Shown: positions 9,111 to 17,365 of the stretch, piece by piece
Layout of the letters: each line of letters starts with the position of its first letter
Position numbering within the stretch: position 1 is the first letter of the stretch
NCBI GenBank assembly: GCA_002634385.1
Contig: NSJL01000013.1
Coordinates: 1 to 64,000, forward strand
Direction of reading: 5' to 3'
Source: Nitrospira sp.
GTDB lineage: Bacteria; Nitrospirota; Thermodesulfovibrionia; Thermodesulfovibrionales; Dissulfurispiraceae
DNA length: 64,000 nucleotides
Position numbers and translations under genes: made by a program
Notes under the pieces: model-generated
Databases searched by the model: none
What the model saw: the letters and a program-made list of their open reading frames with translations, nothing else
Told to the model about the DNA's origin: nothing

Positions 9111-9266
9111 CTATCCGTTCACGGGCTTATATACGGAATCGAGGACAGACTGCTCCTGCTCCGCCCCCCTCCATACCATACATTCACGGGCAGCTTCGTA
9201 CTCCCCCGCCTCTGCAAAGGTTATGGATACCATGATGTCCTCGAACTTCTTCATCAGCCGTTTCAT
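9111..9266 (-). CDS. Small 51-residue protein downstream of a sigma-54 promoter
   Basis: A short gene starting MKRLMKKFEDIMVSITFAEA and ending at a TAG at 9113-9111. The ATG at 9266 has GGGAGGA at ideal distance and the coding sequence is free of low complexity. It lies between the gntR1 start (9009) and a well-formed sigma-54 promoter at 9475-9489, and the NtrC-type regulator gene ends just beyond. The N-terminus looks amphipathic and helical; two cysteines are absent but one (residue 29) is present. Function unknown. I have an impression of similar short MKKFEDxMVxxTFAExGE-type proteins near stress or transport genes in other anaerobes, but cannot verify it. Confidence 0.65.
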   Translation of the reverse strand: MKRLMKKFEDIMVSITFAEAGEYEAARECMVWRGAEQEQSVLDSVYKPVNG

Positions 9267-9312
9267 CGTATCCTCCCGGCACCTCTCCCCGCAGCACTTC
9301 CCGGTGAAAAGG

Positions 9313-9350
9313 ACGGGATTGCTTCAGGGTACTGCCCTTCGCAATGACAA
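9313..9350 (+). repeat. Dispersed intergenic repeat, copy B
   Basis: CGGGATTGCTTCAGG followed by CCTTCGCAATGACA, the same unit as at 182-218 in reverse and at 59999-60034. It sits in the untranslated stretch between the sigma-54 promoter and the 51-residue gene, so it would be transcribed as part of that leader. Confidence 0.75.
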
Positions 9351-9422
9351 AGATTTAGGTAGTTGTTTGCAATCTCTCTCTCATTGCGCGCTCTTTTCCC
9401 TCTGTCATTGCTCTTTTCCCTT

Positions 9423-9449
9423 TGTCATTGCGAGCGGAGCGAAGCAATC
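9423..9449 (+). repeat. Second half of dispersed repeat (GTCATTGCGAGCGGAGCG type)
   Basis: TGTCATTGCGAGCGGAGCG followed by AAGCAATC. It forms an inverted partner to copy B: GGATTGCTTC on one side and GAAGCAATC here. The same GCGAGCGGAGCGAAGCAATC core recurs at 60191-60210. Confidence 0.75.
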
Positions 9450-9474
9450 ACAGAAAAGTACTATTCCATAAAAA

Positions 9475-9489
9475 GCAATATCGGTGCCA
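9475..9489 (-). promoter_or_regulatory. Sigma-54 (-24/-12) promoter
   Basis: On the minus strand TGGCAC, five bases, then TTGC, preceded by T and followed by TTTTT. GG and GC are separated by ten bases, the strict RpoN spacing. Transcription would start near 9463 and run left towards the 51-residue gene and gntR1. A sigma-54 activator gene ends about 140 bases upstream, the normal enhancer distance. Confidence 0.7.
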
Positions 9490-9540
9490 ATAGGCAAGGT
9501 TTTGATTTTACTGGTTTATTTATTCGTGGAGGAAGAGAGT

Positions 9541-9657
9541 ATGCATCAGGATGCTGCAGCAAAAGGGGGGTGTTCAGTATCAACGCCGGTATTTCAACGG
9601 CTTTTTAGCAACAATACGTTGCAGTGTCACTTTATGTTGCGATTTTCATTTGTTTGA
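9541..9657 (+). CDS. Possible 38-residue ORF with strong ribosome binding site
   Basis: ATG at 9541 preceded by GGAGGAAGAGAGT, an excellent Shine-Dalgarno. The frame gives MHQDAAAKGGCSVSTPVF and stops at 9657, overlapping the end of the convergent regulator gene by 26 bases. No family is recognised and codon use is not informative at this length. It may be chance, a leader peptide, or the start of a lost gene. The GCATC/GATGC and GCAAC/GTTGC inverted repeats inside it could instead be activator sites for the neighbouring sigma-54 promoter. Confidence 0.2.
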   Translation: MHQDAAAKGGCSVSTPVFQRLFSNNTLQCHFMLRFSFV

Positions 9658-10909
9658 TCTTCCGCTGGAGCTGTTGGCGATGTACTCCCAGTTCGTCGGC
9701 CGCTTTGGATATGTTCCCCCTCGACTTCTGGAGGGCCGACCAGATCAACTCCCGCTCTACAGTGGCGAGGGCGTCCTTCAGCAGGGGTTTTGCCACTTTC
9801 TTGCGCGCTGCGGAAGAAAGCAGGGAAGAGGGGAGATCCGAAAGGACAATGGAGGGACCATCGGCAAAAGAGACCGCCCGTTCGATGATATTTTCGAGTT
9901 CGCGGGCGTTCCCCGGATAGGAATAGGCGAGGAGGGCATCCAGGGCCTCGTCGGTGATGCCCTTCACCAGAATATCCTTCCTCTTTGTACCGTGCTTCTT
10001 TATGAAATGTTCCACCAGGAGAGGAATGTCTTCCATCCTTTCCCTCAGGGGGGGCAGATGGATATTGATTACGTTGAGACGGTAGAAAAGGTCCTCTCTG
10101 AAGGCGCGGCGCTGGCATTCCGCCTTCAGGTTCCTGTTCGTCGCGGCGATGATGCGGACATCGACCTCTACCGGACGCGCCCCGCCGATCCGCATGATCT
10201 CGTTCTCCTGGAGGACACGGAGGATCTTCACCTGGAACAGGGGGGAGACATCCCCTATTTCATCGAAAAAAACCGTGCCCCCGTGCGCCAGCTCGATCAG
10301 CCCCTTCTTGGTATAGTTCGCCCCGGTGAAAGCACCCTTCTCGAAACCGAAAAGCTCGGACTCGAGGAGCGTATCGGGAATGGCGCTGCAGTTGATGGTC
10401 ATGAACGCCCCCTCTTTCCTCGGGCTCCAGCGGTGGATGGCGCGCGCCACCAGCTCCTTCCCCGTCCCGCTCTCCCCGGTGATCAGCACGTTGCTCTCGC
10501 TTACCGCCGCTCTTTTTATCAGGCCGAACACTTCCTGCATCGGCGCGCTCTTTCCCACGAGCTTGTCGAACCCGGTGGAAGGATCGGGGATTTTCTTCCG
10601 GTACGGCGCGATCGCTTCATGGAGGGCATGACCGGTGAGGGGTTTTTCCAGGTAGTCGCAGGCACCCAGTTTCATCGCTTCCACCGCGAGATGGATATCG
10701 GCTTTCGAAAAGGCGATGACCGGCGCTTTCTGCCGCAGGTCAAGGAGTCTCTGACGCCAGCCCTCATCGTCGAGATCGAGGAGCGCCAGGTCATAGGAGA
10801 GGGGTGACGGCTTTTTCCGCGAACGCCCCGGTTCGGGATGGTATCCCTCCGCGGCGAACAAGGCATGGACCTTCCTGGCCTCGCCGGAAATGACCAGAAT
10901 GTTAAGCAT
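9632..10909 (-). CDS. NtrC-type sigma-54 response regulator with atypical receiver
   Basis: About 425 residues: a receiver-like domain (1-105), AAA+ sigma-54 activation domain (about 120-350) with Walker A GESGTGKE near residue 148, the sigma-54 contact loop GAFTGA, GGTVFFDEIGD, and a Fis-type HTH at the C-terminus (ISKAADELGVHRQQLQRKI). The receiver has Asp45 and a KP motif, but its first strand reads ILVISGE instead of the usual acidic VDDE, so the metal pocket is incomplete. Start taken at ATG 10909; a GTG at 10927 is an alternative. Last gene of the gntR2 operon by spacing. It probably acts on the sigma-54 promoter at 9475-9489. Confidence 0.88.
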   Translation of the reverse strand: MLNILVISGEARKVHALFAAEGYHPEPGRSRKKPSPLSYDLALLDLDDEGWRQRLLDLRQKAPVIAFSKADIHLAVEAMKLGACDYLEKPLTGHALHEAIAPYRKKIPDPSTGFDKLVGKSAPMQEVFGLIKRAAVSESNVLITGESGTGKELVARAIHRWSPRKEGAFMTINCSAIPDTLLESELFGFEKGAFTGANYTKKGLIELAHGGTVFFDEIGDVSPLFQVKILRVLQENEIMRIGGARPVEVDVRIIAATNRNLKAECQRRAFREDLFYRLNVINIHLPPLRERMEDIPLLVEHFIKKHGTKRKDILVKGITDEALDALLAYSYPGNARELENIIERAVSFADGPSIVLSDLPSSLLSSAARKKVAKPLLKDALATVERELIWSALQKSRGNISKAADELGVHRQQLQRKIKQMKIAT

Positions 10910-10963
10910 GGAGGTAGTATACAACACGGAATTCTCTTACGAGAGGGCGACTCTGCCGCCCCG

Positions 10964-11824
10964 TCATGCACTCTTGCTCTTGATTACCAGAATCGCTGCG
11001 GGGGAGAGCCCCACCACCCGCTCCGAAATGCTCCCCATGAGGAGCTTCTCCATTCCCGTCCGTCCATGGGTTCCCATAACGACCATATCGATGTTTTTCT
11101 GCCGGACCGCGTCGACAATGGCATCCTGGGGACGCCCCACGGCAGTGAGGGGCTCGATGGCAATCCCTTCCTCTTCCGCCCTTTTCACCACCCTCTCGAC
11201 AGTGGCGCGGGCCTGCTCCTGCGTATCCCCGGACGAGGCGACGGAGAGGGCGGCGATTCCCTTTATATGGGGACATCTCTTCCCCATAGTGATAATCTCG
11301 TGCTCCGCGGCTTCGCTGTAGGGGGAACCGTCCGTGGCGAGAAGAATGCGCTCCCCCCGCATCACGGCGTCTTTGGGGACGACCAGGACCTTGCAGGGGG
11401 CATGCCCGACCACCCTGGCCGTCACGCTCCCCATGAGCATCTTCCTGAGGCCGGTCATGCCCCTCCTCCCCATCACGATGACATCGGCCTGCCTCCTCAC
11501 CGCCTCATCAACGATCGCCTGATACGGCCTGTCATTCCTTCGTACGATCCCCTCGCATTCCACATTCTCTTCCGCAGCCGCTTCCCGTACGGCTTCGAGG
11601 TGAGCCCTGGCCTCATTTTCGATCCTGTCCGCATGCTTCTGTCCCTCTGTTTCAAACTCGGGATTGAATTCCAGCACCCGCAATACGGTCAGCTTGGTAG
11701 TGCGGCATTCCCGTGCCAGATTGATCGCGGCCTTGATGGCTCCCGCGCTGTAATCCGAGCCGTCGGTACAGAGCAGAACGGATTTGAGGTCACCCATGAA
11801 ATGGGGAGTATAGTCCTGCTGCAT
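10964..11824 (-). CDS. Universal stress protein with two tandem UspA domains
   Basis: 286 residues forming two UspA folds. Each has the ATP-binding signature: GRRGMTGLRKMLMGSVTARV near residues 118-137 and GTHGRTGMEKLLMGSISERV near 250-270. Tandem forms act like a UspA dimer in one chain. It follows the 138-residue membrane protein by one base and precedes the sigma-54 regulator. It holds the same slot in its operon as the single-domain UspA at 5751-6188 in the sister operon. Confidence 0.92.
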   Translation of the reverse strand: MQQDYTPHFMGDLKSVLLCTDGSDYSAGAIKAAINLARECRTTKLTVLRVLEFNPEFETEGQKHADRIENEARAHLEAVREAAAEENVECEGIVRRNDRPYQAIVDEAVRRQADVIVMGRRGMTGLRKMLMGSVTARVVGHAPCKVLVVPKDAVMRGERILLATDGSPYSEAAEHEIITMGKRCPHIKGIAALSVASSGDTQEQARATVERVVKRAEEEGIAIEPLTAVGRPQDAIVDAVRQKNIDMVVMGTHGRTGMEKLLMGSISERVVGLSPAAILVIKSKSA

Positions 11825-11825
11825 A

Positions 11826-12242
11826 TCAGTGACCTCCCGACTTCAGGAGCCCAGATGCCGCAAGCACCAGCACCAGGACCTCAATAATGGCCAGAACGGC
11901 GTAAATCGTGTCTTTCTTTCTGAAGAGAATCGGAATGACCCGGATGTAACAAAGGATGGTGACCCCGGCAAGAAACGCCACACCGATAAAGTTGAGGAAG
12001 TCCCCCTTCCCGAGCATTCCGAGCCATGCCCAGCCCGGATGAATCCCCGTCGCATCGAGGTACTCATGTACTGACATGCCCCAATACTTCGGCAGATCAT
12101 CCACCGGAAGATGGGGGGGGAGAATTCCTGCAAGATAGACGAAAAAGGAAACGATCAGCATAAGAAGGCCCAGCTTCATTCCCGCATCGAGGAGCTTTGC
12201 GTAGGCAAGCTGTTCTTCCGTCGCTTTCAATTTATTATCCAT
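11826..12242 (-). CDS. Small membrane protein of the second TSUP module
   Basis: 138 residues with three to four membrane helices (about 23-42, 72-98, 110-133). The loop HLPVDDLPKYWGMSVHEYLDATGI may face the periplasm. AGGAGG precedes the ATG. Located between the TSUP permease and the tandem UspA protein. DUF1634-like proteins are small membrane partners often encoded beside TSUP permeases; this could be a relative, but I cannot confirm it. It is not obviously homologous to the 237-residue protein at the equivalent place in module 1. Confidence 0.75.
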   Translation of the reverse strand: MDNKLKATEEQLAYAKLLDAGMKLGLLMLIVSFFVYLAGILPPHLPVDDLPKYWGMSVHEYLDATGIHPGWAWLGMLGKGDFLNFIGVAFLAGVTILCYIRVIPILFRKKDTIYAVLAIIEVLVLVLAASGLLKSGGH

Positions 12243-12308
12243 GGAAAACCTCCTGACAGGTAATTTTCATGAGACATGCACTACCGGAAACAGCTACTGC
12301 CTGCTGCG

Positions 12309-13277
12309 TCAATTCCATATACCAAGCCCCTTGAGCAGCGCCCGGGAGCCTGCGAAGAGGAGCATGACGATAACGATGTAGCGCACCGCCGCGGGCTTTG
12401 TTTTGGCAAGAATCCTGACCCCCACGATCGAGCCCAGCATGATGCCGATAATCGAGGGGACGACCATCATGGGCAGCACCGCGCCGTTATTCACATAAAT
12501 CCATGCCGCGGACGTATCCGTGATCGAGAGCAGGAACTTGCTTGTAGCGACGGATACCTTCAGGGGGGCGCCCATCATCAGGTTCAGCACCGGGACATTC
12601 GCCCATCCTGCGCCCAGGCCGAACATGCCCGCCATGACCCCGATCAGCACAAAGGTAGCCAGCCCCTGTTTCGTCCTGTGGATCTGCCAGTTTACGGACT
12701 GCCCGGTGGACGCTTCGTAATAAATTCCGTTTATCCTGAGCGCCGTCGAAAGGGCATCCGCCTGTCGTACCTCGGGATACTCCGACTTCCTGGCCATCAG
12801 CATGATGGCGACAATGCCGAGGATAGTGACTCCCAATGAGATTTGCACGACATTGGTGGGAAGGGCAAGCCCCAGCATCGCGCCGACGATGGCACAGGAT
12901 GAGGCGATGAGGGCCACCGGAAGGGCCAGTCGCAAATCGGCCATGCCCTTCTTGAGAAGACCGGGGCCCGCGGCAAGAGCACCCGCGAGGGCGACCAGCA
13001 GACCCGCCCCCCTGACGAAATCCAGATGAAACGGGAAGAAGCCCCCGATAATGGGGACAAAGAGGACTCCACCTCCTACCCCCCCCAGGACGGCGACAAT
13101 GCCCAGCAAGAAAGTAACAACAAAAAGAATCAGCGGCCATGCCCACCACGGCATGGAAGACGGTGCAGCCGGTGCCGCGGCGGACGTTTCCGCAGAAGCC
13201 AACACCAGGCCGGCCGTACAGAAGGCCGTCAGGAAGACTGTCACTGCGAGCACGAGTTTCGGGTAGCGTTGTACCAT
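12309..13277 (-). CDS. TSUP-family (TauE/SafE) anion permease
   Basis: 322 residues. An N-terminal signal-like helix (about 8-30) with an Ala/Pro-rich linker precedes the permease. Half motifs are GGVGGGVLFVPIIG near residue 65 and GLGAGWANVPVLNLMMG near 220. Strong AAGGAGGAAG upstream of the ATG. It follows gntR2 by 25 bases. Substrate is unknown; sulfite, thiosulfate, sulfonates or other small anions are known for the family. Confidence 0.9.
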   Translation of the reverse strand: MVQRYPKLVLAVTVFLTAFCTAGLVLASAETSAAAPAAPSSMPWWAWPLILFVVTFLLGIVAVLGGVGGGVLFVPIIGGFFPFHLDFVRGAGLLVALAGALAAGPGLLKKGMADLRLALPVALIASSCAIVGAMLGLALPTNVVQISLGVTILGIVAIMLMARKSEYPEVRQADALSTALRINGIYYEASTGQSVNWQIHRTKQGLATFVLIGVMAGMFGLGAGWANVPVLNLMMGAPLKVSVATSKFLLSITDTSAAWIYVNNGAVLPMMVVPSIIGIMLGSIVGVRILAKTKPAAVRYIVIVMLLFAGSRALLKGLGIWN

Positions 13278-13302
13278 GGCTTTAATCCTTCCTCCTTACC
13301 AG

Positions 13303-14064
13303 TTACCGTATTCTCTCAAACTCCGTCTGAAATTTATATCGATCACTCCTGCCCAGGAACCGGGTATATGCCACCGGCGTACTGTCGGAACTGAGAAGAA
13401 GCCGGTGTACGACAAGAACGGGGCCCCCCTCCTCCACCTTGAGATATTTCGCCCATTCTCCCTGGACCCGTGCCACCTCGATGGTCTGCACCACCTTGAA
13501 TATCTTTTTTACTCCCTTCTCCTGGAGGACCGAATACAGGGAACTCCGTGTAATATCGAGGCCCTCCATGTCGGGCAGCATCTGGTAGGGAATGAAAGAC
13601 TCCTCCAGGTACTCCGGCTCTCCGCTCACCGATCTCCTGCAAAGGATGTAGCAGATGGCATCGTCGGTCTTCAGATAGTTCCGCGCGTCAGAGCCCGATT
13701 CCCGGATTCCCTTGAACAGGACCTCCTTTTCCACCTCCACTTCCTCTCCGAACATCTCCTCGGTCAGCCGGGTTTTCATGGCAAGTCCCGTAACGGGCAG
13801 GACGGAGCTGACAAAAGTCCCCTTGCCCTGCACCTTGATGAGATAGCCGTCAGAGACCAGGTTGTGGATCGCCTGACGAACAGTGATCTTGCTTACATTG
13901 TATGTCTTGCAGAGTTCCTCTTCGGTGGGGATCTGACAGCCCTTTTCCCATTCGCCCGAGTGTATCTCCTCCAGAAATATCCTCGTAAGCTGGATGTAGA
14001 GCTTTTCCTGGTTGAACCTGTCTACTGTTTTGTTGTGCAACGGCGACATTTCATTTTGAATCAT
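13303..14064 (-). CDS. GntR-family regulator with UTRA effector domain (module 2)
   Basis: 253 residues with a winged HTH (PTEEELCKTYNVSKITVR, DGYLIKVQGKGTFV) and a HutC-type UTRA domain. Paralogue of the regulator at 8272-9009. No Shine-Dalgarno is seen before ATG 14064; the promoter is placed so that transcription begins at the ATG, implying a leaderless mRNA. A second in-frame ATG at 14049 also lacks a ribosome site. A perfect inverted repeat overlaps this promoter, so autorepression is likely. First gene of the operon with TSUP, membrane protein, UspA and sigma-54 regulator. Confidence 0.9.
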   Translation of the reverse strand: MIQNEMSPLHNKTVDRFNQEKLYIQLTRIFLEEIHSGEWEKGCQIPTEEELCKTYNVSKITVRQAIHNLVSDGYLIKVQGKGTFVSSVLPVTGLAMKTRLTEEMFGEEVEVEKEVLFKGIRESGSDARNYLKTDDAICYILCRRSVSGEPEYLEESFIPYQMLPDMEGLDITRSSLYSVLQEKGVKKIFKVVQTIEVARVQGEWAKYLKVEEGGPVLVVHRLLLSSDSTPVAYTRFLGRSDRYKFQTEFERIR

Positions 14065-14065
14065 G

Positions 14066-14099
14066 TTGACATGATATTATAATGATATGATCATGTCAA
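14066..14099 (-). promoter_or_regulatory. gntR2 promoter and palindromic operator
   Basis: TTGACATGAT (14066-14075) and ATCATGTCAA (14090-14099) are perfect 10-base inverted arms, 14 bases apart. On the minus strand TTGACA (14099-14094), a 17-base spacer and TATCAT (14076-14071) form a promoter whose start point falls on the ATG at 14064. One operator arm covers the -35 and the other the -10, a layout for repression by the GntR protein (inference). Confidence 0.65.
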
Positions 14100-14282
14100 G
14101 GTACATTCCTTTTTTCCTACAGGGCATCAATAGGGATTTACTCTTTTTTATCAGCAGCTTTTCTGCACCAAGAGAGAGTATATTGATTTTTTTTATAGGC
14201 TCATGTAAAGTCCTATGCAGGGGAAAATGGGGGTTTTCCTGCCGCTGGTTCTTTTCACGTCATTGTCGGTACAGGGGGAGCA

Positions 14283-16970
14283 ATGCCTTTCAGAAGAAAT
14301 AGTATACGCTACAGGATCCTGGTTCCTCTCTTTCTCCTTACGCTCTCTGTTGTCGCCATCCTGCTCTCCCTCTTTTCAATGGTATCCCAGGAAATCGGAG
14401 AGGAATACCATAATGCTCTCATCGCACTGCAAGCGGGCGAGATTCGGGAGATTCTGGAACAAGCGGCAGCCGGTCTCCTCAGGGACGGACGATGGGGCGA
14501 TGAAGCGGCGATGAAAGCAGGAAAAGAAAAAGCAATCCGGGATATCGGCTCGTACCTGGCGCAACAGAATATCGACGTCACCCTCATCGATGAGGGAAAC
14601 ACGGTCCTCTTTACCTCCGCTCCTGAAAAAACCCGGATGATGCTCCCCTATGCCTCCCGGAAGGGTATCTTCCACCTGCAGAGAGACGCCCGGACCCATC
14701 TCGACGGGTTCTCTCTCTTCTTCCCCGTGTGGCAGTGGAAGATCATCCTCCTCTCGAAGCCCTCCTCTCCTTTCTTCATTGCGGATACCTTCCTCTTTTT
14801 GCTGTTTTTCGTCATACTCGGATCCTTTGTAATGCTTGCGGCGGTCTCCTTTGTCATCGAGAAAAACCTCCGGTACCCCATCGGGAAGATCATGGCGGAT
14901 ATCAGGACAATGCATCATATCGGCGCAACCGGCATTTACGAGCTGGATACGGTGGGAGCGGTGATAAACGATACGTTCGGAAGGCTGAAGAACAGGACGG
15001 AGCAATACCAGGCCCTGCATTCCCTCTCCGTCTCCCTCAGTGAAGACCTCTCGACGGATGAAGTGCTCATGCGCATTCTCGACCATACCGGCCGCCTCCT
15101 CCGGGCGGGGATGTCCGCCTTCGCCCTTTTCGATACCCAGGGGGCTTTCATGAAGATCATTACCACCGGGGGCACCATCAAGACACGGGAATCCCTTCCC
15201 GAAGGCAAGGGACTGTTTGCGTTCATCCATCGCGCCGCCGGACCCGTGCGCATCGACAATGTCGCCGTTCACCCCGCCTTCAGCGGCTCCCTCCCCGAGG
15301 GGCATCCCGAGGTGCACAACCTGCTTGCCTGCACTGTTTTCAACAATCAGGGAAACCCCATCGGGGCGCTGTACCTGGGCAATAAAAAGGGGGGCTTTAC
15401 CGCAGAGGATGAAACCTTCCTGGAGGCCATCGCCGCGGATGCGGCCGTTGCGCTGAACAGGGCGGAAAGAATGGCAGTGCTGCGGAGATTCGAGCAGGTC
15501 ATCGACTCCGCTTTCGACGTGATTGTCATCACCGACAGCGAGGGGTTCATTACCTATGTCAATCCCGCCTTCGTCACCCTTACCGGGTATACGGCGGAGG
15601 AGACGATGGGAAAGAAGACCAGCCTCCTCAAAAGCGGACTTCTTCCCCATAGCTTCTATAAGGAACTCTGGGATACCATAAAAGCCGGGGATATCTGGAA
15701 GGGGGAGTTCATCAACCGGAAAAAAAGCGGTGAGATGTACCATACCTCGGCGGTGATCTTCCCCGTCTCCACCGAAGGGGTGGTCAGCTACGCCTCCATA
15801 CAACGGGATATCACCCAGGAGAAGAAGCTCTACGAACAGTTGCTGCGTGCGCAGAAGATGGAAGCCATCGGCACCCTTGCGGGCGGGATCGCCCATGACT
15901 TCAACAACCTCCTCACTGCGGTCCTGGGGTACTCGGAAATCATGCTCGGCATGATGAAGCAGGAAGACCCGATGCACCGTCCCGTCTCCATTATCCATAA
16001 CGCCGCTGAAAGGGGGGCCGAGCTCGGCAGGAAGATACTGACCATGACCCGGAAAGAGAAGATGGAAACAAAGCCGGTGGACGTCAACGGGATCGTGGAG
16101 AGCGCATTGGAGCTGCTCATGAGGAGCATCCCCAAGAGCATAGAAATCGTCAGGAACCTGGGGAACGGCATCCCCCTGATTCAGGCAGATCCCAACCAGA
16201 TACAACAGGTGATCATGAACCTGGCGGTAAATGCACGGGATGCGATGCCCGACGGGGGAGTCCTGTCCATCGAGACCTCCCTCGTGGGAGAAGAGAATGG
16301 CGCCGCCAATGACCTCCCCTTCCTCGGGAAGGGGTTCGTAAAGTTCTCCCTGTCGGATACCGGCACGGGAATGGACAAGGAGATGCAAAGGAAAATCTTC
16401 GATCCCTTCTTCACCACCAAGGAGACCGGAAAAGGCACCGGCCTGGGTCTTTATATCGTACATTCCATCGTCAGCAACCACGGGGGGTATATCAACCTGT
16501 ACAGCGAGCCGTCCAAGGGGACCCGGTTCTCCCTCTACCTGCCCGTAACGAAAGGGCTTGATGCCGAACCGGCGGAAGCGTCGGAGGACCTGAAGGGCTC
16601 AGGCACCCTTCTTATCATCGACGACGAGCGCGATATACGGGAGCTGTGCAAGGATATGCTGGAGCCCCTTGGGTATCACGTCCTGCTTGCGGGCGGAGGG
16701 ACGGACGGCATCACTACCTTCAGAGCGCTGCGGGACGAAGTCTCCCTTGTCATTCTCGACATGATCATGCCCAAAATGGCGGGAAGGGAAGTCTTCCAGG
16801 CTCTCCGCTCCATAAAGCCAGACCTGAAGATACTCCTCTGTTCCGGGTACAGCCATCACGGATTCGCCGGTATTGACACGCTGCTGGACAGCGGCGCGAA
16901 AGGCTTTATCCAGAAACCCTTTACCCGTCAGGCACTCGCCCGTGCCGTAAAAGAGGCGCTTGCCGGATGA
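14283..16970 (+). CDS. Hybrid histidine kinase (CHASE-like sensor, GAF, PAS, kinase, receiver)
   Basis: 895 residues, inner membrane. Two membrane helices (about 10-35 and 167-192) bracket a ~130-residue external sensor domain. Then come a GAF domain (about 250-395), a PAS domain (about 405-520, with [19 protein letters not shown]), a HisKA domain with phospho-acceptor His538 in [11 protein letters not shown], an ATPase domain ([25 protein letters not shown]) and a C-terminal receiver with Asp826 in [16 protein letters not shown] precedes the ATG. It is divergent from the gntR2 operon across about 200 bases, so it may be the phosphate source for a regulator there. The atypical receiver of the sigma-54 protein makes this uncertain. 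Confidence 0.92.
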   Translation: MPFRRNSIRYRILVPLFLLTLSVVAILLSLFSMVSQEIGEEYHNALIALQAGEIREILEQAAAGLLRDGRWGDEAAMKAGKEKAIRDIGSYLAQQNIDVTLIDEGNTVLFTSAPEKTRMMLPYASRKGIFHLQRDARTHLDGFSLFFPVWQWKIILLSKPSSPFFIADTFLFLLFFVILGSFVMLAAVSFVIEKNLRYPIGKIMADIRTMHHIGATGIYELDTVGAVINDTFGRLKNRTEQYQALHSLSVSLSEDLSTDEVLMRILDHTGRLLRAGMSAFALFDTQGAFMKIITTGGTIKTRESLPEGKGLFAFIHRAAGPVRIDNVAVHPAFSGSLPEGHPEVHNLLACTVFNNQGNPIGALYLGNKKGGFTAEDETFLEAIAADAAVALNRAERMAVLRRFEQVIDSAFDVIVITDSEGFITYVNPAFVTLTGYTAEETMGKKTSLLKSGLLPHSFYKELWDTIKAGDIWKGEFINRKKSGEMYHTSAVIFPVSTEGVVSYASIQRDITQEKKLYEQLLRAQKMEAIGTLAGGIAHDFNNLLTAVLGYSEIMLGMMKQEDPMHRPVSIIHNAAERGAELGRKILTMTRKEKMETKPVDVNGIVESALELLMRSIPKSIEIVRNLGNGIPLIQADPNQIQQVIMNLAVNARDAMPDGGVLSIETSLVGEENGAANDLPFLGKGFVKFSLSDTGTGMDKEMQRKIFDPFFTTKETGKGTGLGLYIVHSIVSNHGGYINLYSEPSKGTRFSLYLPVTKGLDAEPAEASEDLKGSGTLLIIDDERDIRELCKDMLEPLGYHVLLAGGGTDGITTFRALRDEVSLVILDMIMPKMAGREVFQALRSIKPDLKILLCSGYSHHGFAGIDTLLDSGAKGFIQKPFTRQALARAVKEALAG

Positions 16971-17005
16971 CAGATACGCCGAGAGAGTACCCACTCTCTC
17001 CTCTC

Positions 17006-17046
17006 CGGAAGGAGGCTTGCCGCTTACGCTCCTTCCGCGGTATAAT
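17006..17046 (+). promoter_or_regulatory. Promoter of the metal-binding protein with overlapping inverted repeat
   Basis: TTGCCG (17017-17022), an 18-base spacer and TATAAT (17041-17046). Perfect 9-base arms CGGAAGGAG (17006-17014) and CTCCTTCCG (17029-17037) enclose the -35 and reach into the spacer. This could be a metal-regulator operator or a hairpin ending the kinase transcript. A smaller hairpin, GAGAGAGT/ACTCTCTC, lies at 16981-17000. Confidence 0.5.
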
Positions 17047-17146
17047 GATGCATAATTTGTTTCTAAACTCCTGAATACTACCGATCCGCTGATGCATACC
17101 GGTCAGCCCGGATCCGTTCATTACAGGACAAAAAAGGAGAGGCACC

Positions 17147-17350
17147 ATGGCGGAAACGACAATAAAAATCGAAGGAATGAGCTGTCAGCATTGCGTGATG
17201 AGGGTGAAGAAGGCCCTCGATGCCCTTCAAGGGGTATTGCGGGCCGAGGTATCCGTCGGGTCCGCATCGGTGGACATCGATGAAACGAAGATTAAAAAGG
17301 AAGATGTCGAAGCGGCAATAGAAAAGGCGGGGTATAAAGTAGTCAGGTAG
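17147..17350 (+). CDS. copZ: Heavy-metal-associated domain protein, copper chaperone-like
   Basis: A 67-residue cytoplasmic HMA-fold protein with the metal site GMSCQHC (residues 10-16) and the typical ending AIEKAGYKVVR. It would bind Cu(I) through the two cysteines and hand it to a P-type ATPase or sensor. AAAGGAGAGG precedes the ATG. No copper ATPase is present in the window, so its partner is elsewhere. It has its own promoter with a dyad. Confidence 0.88.
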   Translation: MAETTIKIEGMSCQHCVMRVKKALDALQGVLRAEVSVGSASVDIDETKIKKEDVEAAIEKAGYKVVR

Positions 17351-17365
17351 CCGGAAGGAGAACGC

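Noticed and set aside
14376..16481. Long minus-strand open frame inside the hybrid kinase gene
   Set aside because: The plus strand encodes all kinase motifs in order; the antisense product has none.
17006..17037. CueR-type operator
   Set aside because: The arms run GGAAGG...CCTTCC, opposite to the CueR palindrome, and their spacing is too wide.
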